Part shown: piece by piece, positions 45,764-56,435 of the stretch
How the letters are laid out: each line of letters starts with the position of its first letter
How positions within the stretch are numbered: the stretch's first letter is position 1
Assembly: GCA_002205965.3 (NCBI GenBank)
Contig: NADL03000604.1
Span: 1,178,001-1,242,000, forward strand
Source: Kappaphycus alvarezii
Taxonomy: Eukaryota > Rhodophyta > Florideophyceae > Gigartinales > Solieriaceae
DNA length: 64,000 bases
Reading direction: 5' to 3'
Position numbers and translations under genes: made by a program
Notes under the pieces: generated by a model
What the model was told of the DNA's origin: nothing
Databases searched by the model: none
What the model saw: the letters and a program-made list of their open reading frames with translations, nothing else

Positions 45764-47092
45764 ATGGCGGACGGAATATCGAAGAAGCGAAAACTTGTGA
45801 GCGCTCAGTCTCGTCGTGCGCAAATAGAGACATTTAGTCTTTGTTTTGTGAAAAAGAGCAGCAACGTAGTTTATGAGAGGAAATGGAAACAATTTAGGGT
45901 GTTTTGTACGGATAAGGATCTGCAAGATGAAGGCATATGTATCGACTCGAAGGGTCCTGAGGAACCTAGCTCCAAAATTGTGGGCAATTTACTGGAATGC
46001 TTCTATTAAGAAGCAGTTGAGACTGGGTGTGACCCCGGTGAGGTCGCCAATATTAGAACAGCACTGGACAGTGTGTACAAGAGGAAATTTAGAAGAGATG
46101 CCAAATGGCGAGTCCTCTAAGGCGGTAAAACGGAAGAAAATCCAGGGACATTACTCAATGTGGAGGAATAAAAGGGTTACTATGACTGGATAGAGAAACA
46201 GGTAGGGTACAAAAGGGCGCTTCTATTCAGATATCGGTACATTGATAGAATGGAACGTTACGCAGCTCGAATCGGGTCCCAATCTTTGCAGGCGCTGTAC
46301 GTAATGACAAATTACTCAGTTAAGTTTACTTTGTGGTTGCGTATAGATGAACTGGTCAATTTTTCATGGGAAGGCATTCAATTGGACACCGTGAACGATC
46401 AGAAGGTACCGTATCTCGAGATTCGTCTGAAAGGGCGAGAGTATGAGCGGAGTTAAGACGGGAAGCTATACGTAATTTATGAGCAACGTGTAGAGTCGTG
46501 TATTTGTTCATTCACTCATGTACGAGCGTGGGTGCAGTCTTTTAAAGTCCATCATGTCGCCCTCTTTGGCATCTGGGGACCCTATAATTCCCCATACAGA
46601 CGAGTTAGTCTTCCAGATCAGTTTTGGGACGAAGCAGAACGAGCAGAAATTCATGAAACCGTTAATTACTAGGTGGAGAGGTGTAACATCATTTCCAGGA
46701 ACGCCACGGGAGAGAAACTGGGGATTTCTACGATGCAATGATTTAGGATAGGCAGTGCACAGTATAGGTTCTCGATGGTATCCAGACAGTGGCCTCTTCA
46801 TGTTGTCGAGTGGTGGGGGGGAAGGGGGAGTGGTGATGATGTGAACAAAATCATTCGTTACCTCCCAAAAGAGACCTGGAACTATGAAGAAAGCTACACC
46901 CGTTTCCTGTTTAACAGAGATAAAGATCTCGAAATTAAATCCAGTACGGAAAGCGTGGATGATTTACAACGCGAGCTTATCGATCTAAATCTCGCGGTGC
47001 ATCTGAGTTTCAAAGATTTCGAGCACCGTGTGATGGTACAAATTTCAGCTCAGACATATTTCTTATCGGCGCTATGGAAGGAGGGAATGTAG
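45764..47092 (+). pseudogene. Crypton-type tyrosine recombinase, one frame with in-frame stops
   Basis: From the ATG at 45764 a single reading phase of 443 codons reaches the TAG after KEGM, interrupted by six stops (46007, 46118, 46169, 46454, 46670, 46739) but no frameshift. The N-terminus (MADGISKKRKLVSAQSRR, then YERKWKQFRVFC) looks like a core-binding SAM-like domain. The catalytic domain includes LWLRIDELVNFSWEGI (first catalytic Arg). It then has FRIGSAQYRF, where the family pattern is H.fRRG.AQYR, so the His and following Ser are lost. WPLHVVEWWGG and a candidate nucleophile Tyr in IIRYLPKE come last. The C-terminal 60 residues are acidic and helical. Cryptons use such enzymes to integrate by site-specific recombination. 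This copy is dead. Confidence 0.7.
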
Positions 47093-47395
47093 AAGGGGGA
47101 GGGAGGGGTACGTAGAGTTAGAGGACAAGTCGTTAATGTGGTACACGGACCTTCTACTGTAACGGGCTAGAATGACGTAGATCTCGCTTCAAAGTGTATA
47201 TTTACACCGTGGGTTAATAACTGGCGTCAGCTTATTGAGCGTTGGGGGGATGGTTGAAGGGCTCTCAACTTTGTTGAACCGTTGAAATAATGGCCAGAGA
47301 AGGCCAGAACGACGTCAATGAAAATCAAAATACCATGAGCGAAAATCTATCGCCGAAGAGTATGAACGGCTAGGTGAACTGGAGTTTGCGGACTT
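47093..47395. other. Spacer between recombinase and Cys-rich frame
   Basis: No gene recognised. The plus strand has a short in-phase stretch (MAREGQNDVNENQN) without domain features. Confidence 0.4.
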
Positions 47396-47695
47396 TTACA
47401 GCCCTGAAAAAATACCGATAACCGAATTGAGGATTAGAATGCGAGCGCGGAGGAGGGCCGGAACGCCGCAAACATAACATTTCATTGAATAAGAACAGTA
47501 TTCATCACTAGACTCTGGTAAGCAGTTCATGCAGTACACATTGGTGGTAATCCCGATATCGTCCGTTTCCCAAGTGATGGCGTCAATATAGGTATGGAAG
47601 CACGTTGCATGGAGAGAGCGGGAGCAGTACGCACAAGTCAGGTGCACAGCACCGCAAATATTAAGCACGGGAGTCAAGCCACCTAGAGTTCCCAC
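47396..47695 (-). CDS. Cys-rich, possible zinc-binding open frame
   Basis: About 100 codons with clustered cysteines: NICGAVHLTCAYCSRSLHATCFH, later YCMNCLP, and MKCYVCGVP. The spacing (CxxC pairs and a CxH in the middle) resembles a PHD/RING-like or other treble-clef finger. There is no ATG at the 5' end: a stop lies directly before the first GTG, so it is either a lost start, a downstream exon or a relic. Its place between the recombinase and the right palindrome array makes it a candidate accessory DNA- or chromatin-binding protein of the element. Identity is unknown. Confidence 0.35.
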   Translation of the reverse strand: MGTLGGLTPVLNICGAVHLTCAYCSRSLHATCFHTYIDAITWETDDIGITTNVYCMNCLPESSDEYCSYSMKCYVCGVPALLRARILILNSVIGIFSGL

Positions 47696-48305
47696 ATTCT
47701 ACATCTCCGAAATTAACACGAGCAGTATGCACGAACCCTCCATTTCTTAACGCTTCCTTTCCAAGTACTCTTTCCGAGCTTCCTTTTCTTTTCTATGCAG
47801 CAATTTTGGACTCGCTTACTGCCCTCATGCGTTTCACCTCATAATATAGCCTTTTTCCATTAGCTTCCATTCCCTTGCTGATATATTCTTCGGATCGAAC
47901 TGAGTTTTCAGCATAAGCCTTTCGTTGACACATACTTCGAACAAGATTTTGGACACAGTACACTCATCTTTCGAGAGACCGAGGCGGGCAGTGAGTTGAT
48001 ATATTACATAATTTTTATAGGCGTTGTCGATCTGAGCGGAGAGCGGATATTACGGAAGAGTACCTGCTTGAGACGTTATTAATACAGGACAGTAGACGAT
48101 AAGAAGATGTAAACGTACTTGTGGGACGTTGGAAGAGCGGTGAAGTGCGAGACAATCACCCAGTGTTGGAATCGGAGGAAATTACACATCATGATATGGC
48201 CAATTTTTTTGTGGGGCAGTCATTAAATTGATCAACCATATGATGTGACGAATTGGAAACTATACCTGACTAGAATAGGTGTTTTGATGTCGGAAAAAAT
48301 AGATA
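47696..48305. other. No recognisable gene
   Basis: Sequence between the Cys-rich frame and the right palindrome array. No domain-bearing frame, repeat or RNA gene was seen. Confidence 0.45.
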
Positions 48306-48651
48306 TGTGTTGTGCAAGCGACACAGGAGAATGATTCGACAGCCATACACACAGAGCAGCGGCACGAGATATGAACATAAGTGTAGAGTGTTGTGTTAGG
48401 GTATCGACACACCTACCTGTGTTAAAGTACGGATACAGGTAGGAGTGTGTTAAACTACCGACACAAATATCATATGAAATCACGGTGCTTCGGCCGTTTC
48501 ATCAACATAAGACAAGTACATGAATAGTCGATGCATTGACATCGGCGGTATGAGTCGGTCGGGCGACACATGAGGTATATGTCGATGAATCGACACAGGC
48601 TGTATGCGTCAATGCATCGAAACATGTGATATGTGTCGATCCGGCGACAGA
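48306..48651. repeat. Right array: nine palindromic units, five phased at exactly 27 bp
   Basis: Units of the 7-6-7 form start at 48306, 48392, 48418, 48446, 48524, 48551, 48578, 48605 and 48632. The unit at 48418 has longer arms (CCTACCTGTGTTA / GGATACAGGTAGG). Consecutive starts from 48524 to 48632 differ by 27 each. Arms are mostly TGTGTYR and CGACACA. A minus-strand frame at 48470-48676 with a 9-residue repeat is only the translation of this 27-bp periodicity. Confidence 0.85.
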
Positions 48652-49574
48652 AATACTTGACAACAACGGAAAACAAATATTAACTTTAATTCAACAGGAA
48701 TTCCGCACAGACCGCCGTAAACATCCACCTCGAACCTCCTCCCACCAACCCCGACAACTTCACCGCTTGTCCCTTCCATTTAGGGGTTCCTCGGGTGTGA
48801 GCCACACTTTCACACTGTATCCCCCAAACCGACCAGTCCGACGGCAAAAAAGTTCCATTAACCCCTCACAAAATCTAACAACCTCCTCTACAATGGAGGG
48901 CGGGGCCCGCACCTACGTGCTTCTGAGTACTGACATGGTTCCAATCTTGATCCGATCTTCATCAATAATCATGGGACCACAACCCAGTAACTCCTTTTCC
49001 ATCATGCTAATAAAATCAACCAAGAGCTGCTTTCCAAATCTGACTGTGTGATCAATTCGCACAGAATCTGTCCATGGTTTGATACTCTGCGGTAATACGA
49101 GGCAGCCCAAGGTGCAAAAAACATGGAAAATGGGACGTTCTAAGCCAACAGGGGGGCCACCTGCGGAAAGTAGAGAGTGAGAAATACGATACACTAGGCC
49201 AGCCCAACCACCTCGTTGGATCTCCAGTGTTCCTTTTTATTTTCAAAAAAAGAAATTTTGTAAATTTTAATCATTTTTAAACATCCAACTCCAAAAATAC
49301 CCTTTCTAGATGCTCTAAAGGCACATTATATAAATACAAATGCAATGAATGCATTTTGGCGCCAAGGGAGAAACAGGGTGCGCTGTCTGCGACAACTGGC
49401 TAAAATTTCCATGCATGAAAATTGAGCAGATACTATGAGTTTAGCAGAATCGAGCTGAAAATCTCCTGTAATCAACCCACAAGAGGAAAGCCTCAAACAC
49501 ATACCTCCTCTCCCATTGCAGACTACATTAAACTAACTATTCAGGAACCCCCCTCTTACCATGCCCCGCCAACC
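48652..49574. other. Region with one unassigned minus-strand frame
   Basis: The minus strand at 48913-49194 is open without an ATG and contains RIDHTVRFGKQLLVDFISMM followed by CGPMIIDEDRIKIG. It reads on past a stop with SIVEEVVRFCEGLMELFCRR. It looks like genuine protein sequence, but I do not recognise the family. It may belong to another transposon. Confidence 0.35.
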
Positions 49575-50179
49575 AAAAGCTCATAAATGCTTTGCGAGTG
49601 CCACCGTGGCCACCAACCTGGGAGTAACGATACACGATGCCGCTGCAATTGCCCGACTACCTCTCTCGAAATTCCACTATCCACTCAAACATTACCACCA
49701 GTAGCCCAAACACAGATGCTCTGTATCAGTCAAAGGGCAAACCCGTTTTATCTCTGATAAACCACTATATACTGAATTGGATTCCGCTAGGAATGGAGGA
49801 TGTGGCTGATGCCATTCAGCGTATTGCTCAGGCAATACCTGCAGAATGTCGCTCCCAGTTGCCCTTCGTCAACAACCACCCTGGTGCCAAGTTTCTCCGT
49901 AACCTTTTCCACAGGAATAAACAAGGCATTCGATTCGGAAAGCAGTCAAAAGAAGAGGAGAAAAGATGGGATGCATGCAATATAGAAACGCTTACGTCTG
50001 TATCCACGCCGCTACTAACCCCGTTCCTCCTCCCCGCTAAGCCATCCCCTACACTTACCATTCCTAGGCAGTTTGCCTCTGCTCCCATTCTTCCTGTCTT
50101 CGGCTGTCTTTTCATCACCAAGGTCTACACTGTCATTTTCTCAGGCTACAACTACCTCAAACTCAATTACAGAGGTTAG
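49575..50179 (+). pseudogene. psq/pogo-like transposase N-terminal fragment
   Basis: In one frame (about 49585-49690) the plus strand reads ATVATNLGVTIHDAAAIARL, resembling a psq-type helix-turn-helix. In the ATG-led frame 49637-50179 it reads LINHYILNWIPLGMEDVADA and LPFVNNHPGAKFLRNLFHRN, like the CENP-B-type DNA-binding domain (G.P....v...a..i, then F.n..Pg.kfl..F..Rh). The order fits a pogo/Tigger-type transposase, and the two parts need a frame change. No DDE region was found downstream. The remaining C-terminal residues show no domain. Confidence 0.4.
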
Positions 50180-52749
50180 TAGCCTTTCCTTGACGCCCAG
50201 AACCTGAGCCTACCTCTGAAGCCCCCAGACAATCGCCCTCTTGGTTCCTGGCCTTCGCTCCCTGCCAATTTCCTGCTTCGCTTCTTGACCTTCTCTAGCC
50301 TCCGCGCCTGCTGCGGCTCCGTCCCCATCAAGGGTTTCAAAACCTTATGGCTCTTTTGGCCTTTGTCTTGTACACCGAAATCGCTCCAGATCGTAGCTCA
50401 ACACCTCATAGATTAGTCCCCTTTCCCTTATTTACATACTCGCACACGCCGACCCTGTCAAATAAAGATTTGCCGACTCTTGTTACATAGGCCAAGTGCG
50501 TGGTCGCTTATGCGGCCCATTCATCTGTTACTTCTCGCCCATTTCAATAGCGCTATAAAGTTGAATACGTAAATACCCAAGTGTCGACATTGCAGCAGTG
50601 GCCACATCACGTTAGACCTACAATTTACCACAATAGGATGCGTTAATGGGAGGGCTTCCGCCAACGTTTCGGTTCTTGCGTGTCTACGGATCCCTTATCG
50701 TATGTCGTGCTCCTTGTGAGACGCGATGCTCAGTGTCCTTTCCCAACATTACCTTTCCAGAGCAGCAGTGCTGCTGAATTGCACCGGGGTTAATATATGA
50801 TTTTAGATGTACTAGTAGGCTTCTCAGCAAGCCTGGTAGCTCTCAAAGATTCTGGAAGCCGACTAGAGGTGTCGGAAGCAAAGCGGTGGCTCAGGGAACG
50901 CGGTTCAAGTTCAAAAGAGAAAAATAAAGGTGATAACGAAAAATTGAGCGAAGTGAACTTGTTAGTGTACATTGAAAACGACAATAAAATGTTGGGGCGG
51001 GATAAGAAGCTGTTATTGTTGTGGTTCAGGAAGAAGTCGACTATGAATCTGATTTGATCCTTCTTAGGCCAGGACTTAGGGGCCAGATGTAGCACATTCT
51101 ATAGATATTTGGGATTAACCAAATGTAATCGATGGGGGGAGGGACATTACGAATTTGAGAACTGAGGCGAACATTCAGGAATGACTCCGGAACATGGTTA
51201 GTCGGATCTCTGCGCGAAGTAGGAACGGAGATGAATGAATGAGGAGAGAGCTATTGTTTGGATGGCAGAGTTTCGGGTTAAGGTGAACAATAAGGAAGAG
51301 GATTAGGAGGGAAAGCGACTTGGTTGTGATCTGATAAGGGAAAGATAGAGATTACGGATTCAATGTCAACAGGGGATCAAGGGCGCGAAGAAAAATTGCT
51401 TTCGAATAGAAGTGAAAGGAGCACCACAGTCAGTGATACGCGAAGTCTGGAATGTTTGCGGAGAGTAGTATGATATCACATCACACTGCTTCATACTCAG
51501 AGGTTTGCAAGATCGATTTTACCGAAGATAACCAAGCAGAACGGCAATGAAGAGATAGGGGAGTCACAGATAAATAAAACATGTATCCGGGGGTAGAACT
51601 TGTTACGTAGGGTTTGCCTAACTGGAAAAAGTGGTATAGGAGGATGGGTTCGAAAGATCTGAGTAATGCTGCTACCAAGTGATGTGATTGTTGTGTCTTA
51701 TGGTCGGGTTGAAAGTCTCTGACAGAGATGAGTTTAATGTAGTGTAATTGCCTAATTGAAGTACTAATACCACATTCAACTGCTAAGCAGTCTCATGCAG
51801 TCGCCAGTGGCTGTCAAAAAGCTGTTTCTCGGGAGACAGGACAGATAATTTCAGCATTTGAATGAATAGATAGCATTTCTTTGGTTGAGTGAGTAAAAAA
51901 GGTTTGGTTCAATAGGTTACAGTGGTTTAATGGGTACCAGTGGTGTGGTTGAATAGGCAACAGAGACATTGAGGAGGTGAGCAGGAGTGTATTTCGTGGC
52001 CGGTTCCTTTCAAACTCTTGACTTGCTGCATCGCAGATGAAGCTATAGGGCTAAGTTCGGAGGTGAGAAATGAACAGGAGAATATTTTAAACCTGGAGAT
52101 CAATGCAGTTTACTTTGGTCTACTGAATACTGGAGTAAAGAGGTGCTCCATGTTCCTGAACCATATGGCTTTACGGCGCTATTATCAAGAGTACATTGTA
52201 GGGTCTAACTATTCTGCAACTTCTGCAGCGCCACTCGCCATGCAATTATTGACCGGAGAAAGGACCTGAAATTTGTGAAAGCCGAGCAATCAAGCCACAT
52301 GAAAAAATTGATACAGTAACCTCATCAAAACTGACACTTCGATAGATTCATGGGAAAGGCGCGGTCATTTGCCACTAACAACTTTTCCAGCTATAGGAAA
52401 CGGGCTCGCGCTCGCAACGCACTATGCCTGCATAGGCAGCAATTCATTCGCGAGTCTTGCTGTTCTTGTAAATCGTTCCTTGTTTACCTTCTACCACTCC
52501 AGTATGTCCACAGAATTGTCAGCGGTGCATGTGACTCGAAGAAAACGCCTGATCTAATTATGTTGCCCAATAAATGCCCTCCTCGCATTTTCCATACCTA
52601 AATCAATGAGAGATTTTAGACCAGTGTCTTTTATGTCCATCAATGCAGTTTCGCTGCGTGGTTCCATCTTTACGCTTAATTACTCAGTTTATACAGGACA
52701 GAATACTTCAATTCCACCCTTCAGTATCCTTTCATCCTCTGTTACGTCC
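50180..52749. other. No recognisable gene
   Basis: Short frames only. The plus frames at 52350-52601 and 52369-52557 include a motif-like THYACIGSNSFASL segment, which looks protein-like but which I cannot assign. The region 51060-51980 is G- and A-rich on the plus strand without a feature. Confidence 0.4.
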
Positions 52750-53640
52750 TTTTCAATTCTGGGATCCAAAAAGCTTGGCCACTAGCGCTAATTCCGAACT
52801 AAAAAATGTTGGTACTGCGACAAACAATTGAGTATCGCAGAAGCCACTTTGTGGGGAGGATACTTTTCTTTTTTCTGATGTTATACACATGCTTCAGCAG
52901 AATATTAAATTCAGATACAGTAAGGCTTATAGTAACGTGTTTCTGGGCAGATTGAGTCTCGGTTACCGTGGCAGCCATTGAGAGGAATTCACTTATAGTT
53001 TTAGCCATCTCCCACATGTCTGTACTGATGGCCGAGGTTTACAACTCTGGAACCATAGAACGAAGACATATAACCCGTACGAACTGAAAGAGCCTGCTAA
53101 ATCATAGTAGAAGTGAAAGAACACCGAGTGTCTCAGTCCAATGTAAGGAGCCCTTACATTATTTCCGCCGAACTTCTCCAATATGTCTGTCCGTCTAACA
53201 GATGAACTCAAACATTTATAAGTGTTCCCATATCTTCAATTTCGCTTCCGACAAAGCTATAGCTTCCCTTGACGGCCAAATTAACAACATGTGTCAAGCA
53301 TCTGACGGGGAATTAATCTATGGACATTCTTTTTTTCTGCATGCTTAAGTGCAGATGGAATCTCATAATACATAAGATGTCGCTTGCGTTATCGGATGTA
53401 ATGGCCACAAATTTTTCTTGTATACCCCATTTTTCAAATATATCCATCGTCACGATCGCAAAAGCCTCTCCTATGTGGGGAGACATAAAACGACTAATTT
53501 CTAAAACAAAATACCTTAAAGCCCAAATTTTAGTCAATGAAATGTACCGTGACGCATAATTTTCCCTTATAACTCCTAGAAGACCAAGCGTCGACCGTGA
53601 GAGCAATCCCGGAAGCATTTTTTACATCTTTTAGTTAATA
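52750..53640 (-). pseudogene. hAT-superfamily transposase fossil
   Basis: The minus strand reads, in several frames, parts of a hAT transposase. The 53313-53618 part contains LGLLGVIRENY, then HIGEAFAIVTMDIFEKWGIQ and FVAITSDNASDI, matching the hAT block (GvTahf...w.l., Htge.i...i...l..w.i..ki.aittDNasN). The aspartate in TSDNAS is the catalytic position. Downstream, 52799-53017 reads MAKTISEFLSMAATVTETQS and SLTVSEFNILLKHV, the later block (ia.fL..f...T...S, vs...l..i). The C-terminal dimerisation region was not found. Several frame changes show it is inactive. Confidence 0.7.
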
Positions 53641-55389
53641 CTGTAATGTCTTCTTTTCATCCAAAATGCGCCTTGGTAGTGTCCGGCGAGAGAAAATTTC
53701 AATATTCCCATATAGAAGTGTAGTGCAATGCGCGGTGCGCAGTTCTTCTCGTCTATGAACGGAACACCGTCAGACAATGAGAAACCCAACACGCACACAC
53801 CAAAACCCACAGGTTGTTCCCTGTCCCTCTTTCTCTTTAAGCACCCTGCGATGCAGTAGCACAGCTCGCCGACGGCGAGGAGAAATGGAGTTGGAAGAGC
53901 GGGGGTAATTCCTCGGACGGCTGGACGGTATACTTGTCCTCCGGGTTGTAAGGCCGGGCCGTGGTCCGCGGAATGCTAGAACCTTGGTAAGGATCGATTC
54001 CAAAGAATCGTATACACCAGGGGTGTAATATTTGGACAAAGAAGATGTAGTATTGGGGCAGCTGTGCTAAATATCTCCTTTGGAGATAAGGATGTTGTCA
54101 CCAACGACAACCTTGAAGTTCCTATTTGTATATAGACGCCGGAGTCCGGGGCGCCAAGCATGAGTAATTATCACAGACAAACAACAAAAGGGGTACTGTA
54201 ATATTGGATAGAGAGGGGGAAATAGAAGGGGGGGACCCGGGCGGATAAACGTGGCTATAGCCAAAGTTGCCGTTGGCAAGGTTTCTGCAAAGGCGGAAGT
54301 TGGAAGTCAAGTTCAGAGCCAACACCGGGGTGGCTGTTTAATCTAGGGCCCTAGTGGCCAGGTAGGTATAAATACTAGTTAGGTGGGTTACGGTTATCTA
54401 CGACGGCGGGGTGAGTGAAGTTAGGGAGATCCAAGTTAGAGATAAGAAAACTCGACACTTGGCCCAATAGTTACCTTTCACTTGCGAAAATATCAGGTCC
54501 AATTTGGGGGCCGAGTGGTCCAGATGGCAAGCTCTCAAGCCCCATCGGGTGGGTATACAGTACCAAAAATAATAGTGGGCGACAAAAGATAATTGCCCTT
54601 ACTGTACTGTCCAGTACAGTGACCACTGGTTAGCAGTGAATCAGATCAAAAAAAAGATCACCAAAATTAGCTCTGCCGATGGCAGTACAGTGTGAGTGCC
54701 TATTACACTACAAGAAGCATAAGCATGTCCTTGAAGTTTTGGTGCTCGACAGTGGAGAAAGACAAGCACGAGGAAACTATCTATTTTGTTAATAGTTTCC
54801 GAAACTTTTCTTTTCTTTCATGTTGTGACAATATTCCATCCTTGACAACCTTGAAGGACAAAAACAGTTTCACTTGCGTTGTACCTGAATGAAAGCCCTG
54901 TGTAATACAATATTGCTTGATATTGTTGTTTTCACTATTAAAGCTGAACGTGCGAGGGCGAGATAGGCATTTGTATTTGGCTGTGCTTCCATAGTTGACC
55001 CTTGAGAAGTAATCCCATACATCAGAGCATAGGTGGCGCCTTTTTGAAAGATTTTGGGCGGTCTGCGAGTCACCTCGTTCAGTGGATATCCCGATTTTGT
55101 TTTTTGTGAATGGTTACTTTGGTTTTGTTCCCTGGCGATCCGGGACCGGTGAGAATTTCATTCTTTACTCGAAAATTGGGAAAGATACTCCATTGTACTG
55201 TACCGTGCACTTCGAGTGCATGTTTGTGCTGTTCAGTACATTACGGTAGAGCAGACTGCAAATTTCTTTACACAGTATAGTGCACTCTGGAGATCACGTT
55301 ATCTGTACAGAATGACATTGCGCTGTCTGTAGAATACTGTATCATTCTGTATACAGACCTTGGTGCACAATTTTGAGGCCCAAACTGGT
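53641..55389. other. No recognisable gene
   Basis: Mixed sequence with a GTAC run at 54599-54621. Minus frames around 53770-54325 are Arg/Pro rich and overlap in several phases without domains. I could not identify an LTR or coding element. Confidence 0.4.
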
Positions 55390-55625
55390 CTTTTTGCTAA
55401 CAAAAATTCCGTCCGGACCACAATTTCATTGACAAAAATTTTACCGGACCGGAGAGCTGAACTTTTCTGTGGACCGGTCCGGTCTTTTTAATTCTTTCCT
55501 GTGGACCGGTCCGGTCTTTAGTTTTTCCTGCGTACCGGACAGTTCATTATTATTTTTCTTCGGACAAGAATATTTGCTTACGGTTCGGTCTTCGGACCGG
55601 TCCACTGGGGAGCGTGCCCATCCCT
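55390..55625. repeat. Cluster of CCGGTCCGG palindromic motifs
   Basis: The word GTGGACCGGTCCGGTCTTT occurs at about 55471-55489 and 55501-55519, with variants at about 55409, 55443, 55535 and 55591. The core ACCGGTCCGG is nearly self-complementary and units are about 30 bp apart, separated by T-rich spacers. Function is unknown. It may be a small tandem repeat or a protein-binding array. Confidence 0.7.
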
Positions 55626-55890
55626 ATGCTCGAGTGTGTGTGATAATGTGTCCGGCTGTCCCGTTTAACTGGACAGTATGACGCATTGTGTGCTAACCAT
55701 TGGTGCTTACAGTAGAAATCAGTTTAAGACTCATAGAAGCAATGAATTTTTGACAGAGAGACAAGGTCGAGGGAGGGAAGGCGAGAAAACGAAAAGAAAT
55801 GAAGTAAAACAACGAACCGGGGAAAAGGACTCCAAGGAATTGGAGCTCTGGTATATGAATTGTCTTAGCCAGCTGTTGCACAAAGAATAA

Positions 55891-55919
55891 CAGCCTGAAT
55901 CAGCCATCTATTTCACAAA
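55891..55919 (+). repeat. 29-bp repeat flanking copia fossil 2, left copy
   Basis: Matches 59398-59426 in direct orientation with three differences (CAGCCTGAA, CAGCCAT, ATTTCACAAA). Sequence on either side does not align. It could be what is left of terminal repeats or a chance match. Confidence 0.4.
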
Positions 55920-56435
55920 ATTTCCTCAAAACTTTTCACCTTAAAAAGAAATGGGCTCTGTTATCCTGAAATTGTAAATATAAGGGTAATAAGTCCATTA
56001 TCCTTCTCCGAACTCCTCTGAAACCTCCTCAAACCCCCGCCACTGTTTTTGCTACTTCTTCCCGAGTTGCAATCCATCGCATCGTTCTCCGCTGAACCCG
56101 TTGGCGCTGAACCGCTCACCATTGATCAGTTCACATCCGTGTTGTTCCCCGCCGCCCTGGTTGCCGCCGAATCACAGGCAGTCGCTGCTGGACTCCAGAA
56201 CAAGAAATTCTTTACTTAAAAGAAGTTGATATCCCTATCGCAGTCAAGAGGACTCTTAACAGTCCTTTTTATAACAGCTATATAGCTATACCTATGATAG
56301 ACTCCAAAAAAAATTAGCTTTACGTGGGGGAGAACGGTGACCTTTAATGTAAACCTGTGAAGTTGGGACAGAGACTCTCTGGATCAACCGTAGGCAGTAT
56401 TACTGAGAGCTGTCGCTTTTCATACGTATCTTTAC
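55920..56435. other. No recognisable gene
   Basis: Sequence upstream of the second copia fossil. It may include the old leader or gag region, but no motif is recognisable. Confidence 0.4.

Larger units (their letters stand above)
44568..48651. mobile_element. Crypton-like tyrosine recombinase element bounded by arrays of 20-bp palindromes
   Basis: A decayed tyrosine recombinase gene (45764-47092, plus) lies between two arrays of the same short palindrome, left 44568-45122 and right 48306-48651. The unit is TGTGTCG, 6 nt, CGACACA, with variable centres. Because I found no similar units elsewhere in the window, I treat the two arrays as the subterminal parts of one element of about 4.1 kb. No terminal inverted repeat or target duplication was found, which agrees with Cryptons, where these are normally absent. 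A Cys-rich minus-strand frame (47396-47695) is the only other candidate gene inside. That arrays and recombinase belong together is inference from position. Confidence 0.55.

Noticed and set aside
48470-48676. Frame encoding a 9-residue repeat (CRxIDxY-like)
   Set aside because: A direct translation of the 27-bp palindrome period, with no independent coding evidence.
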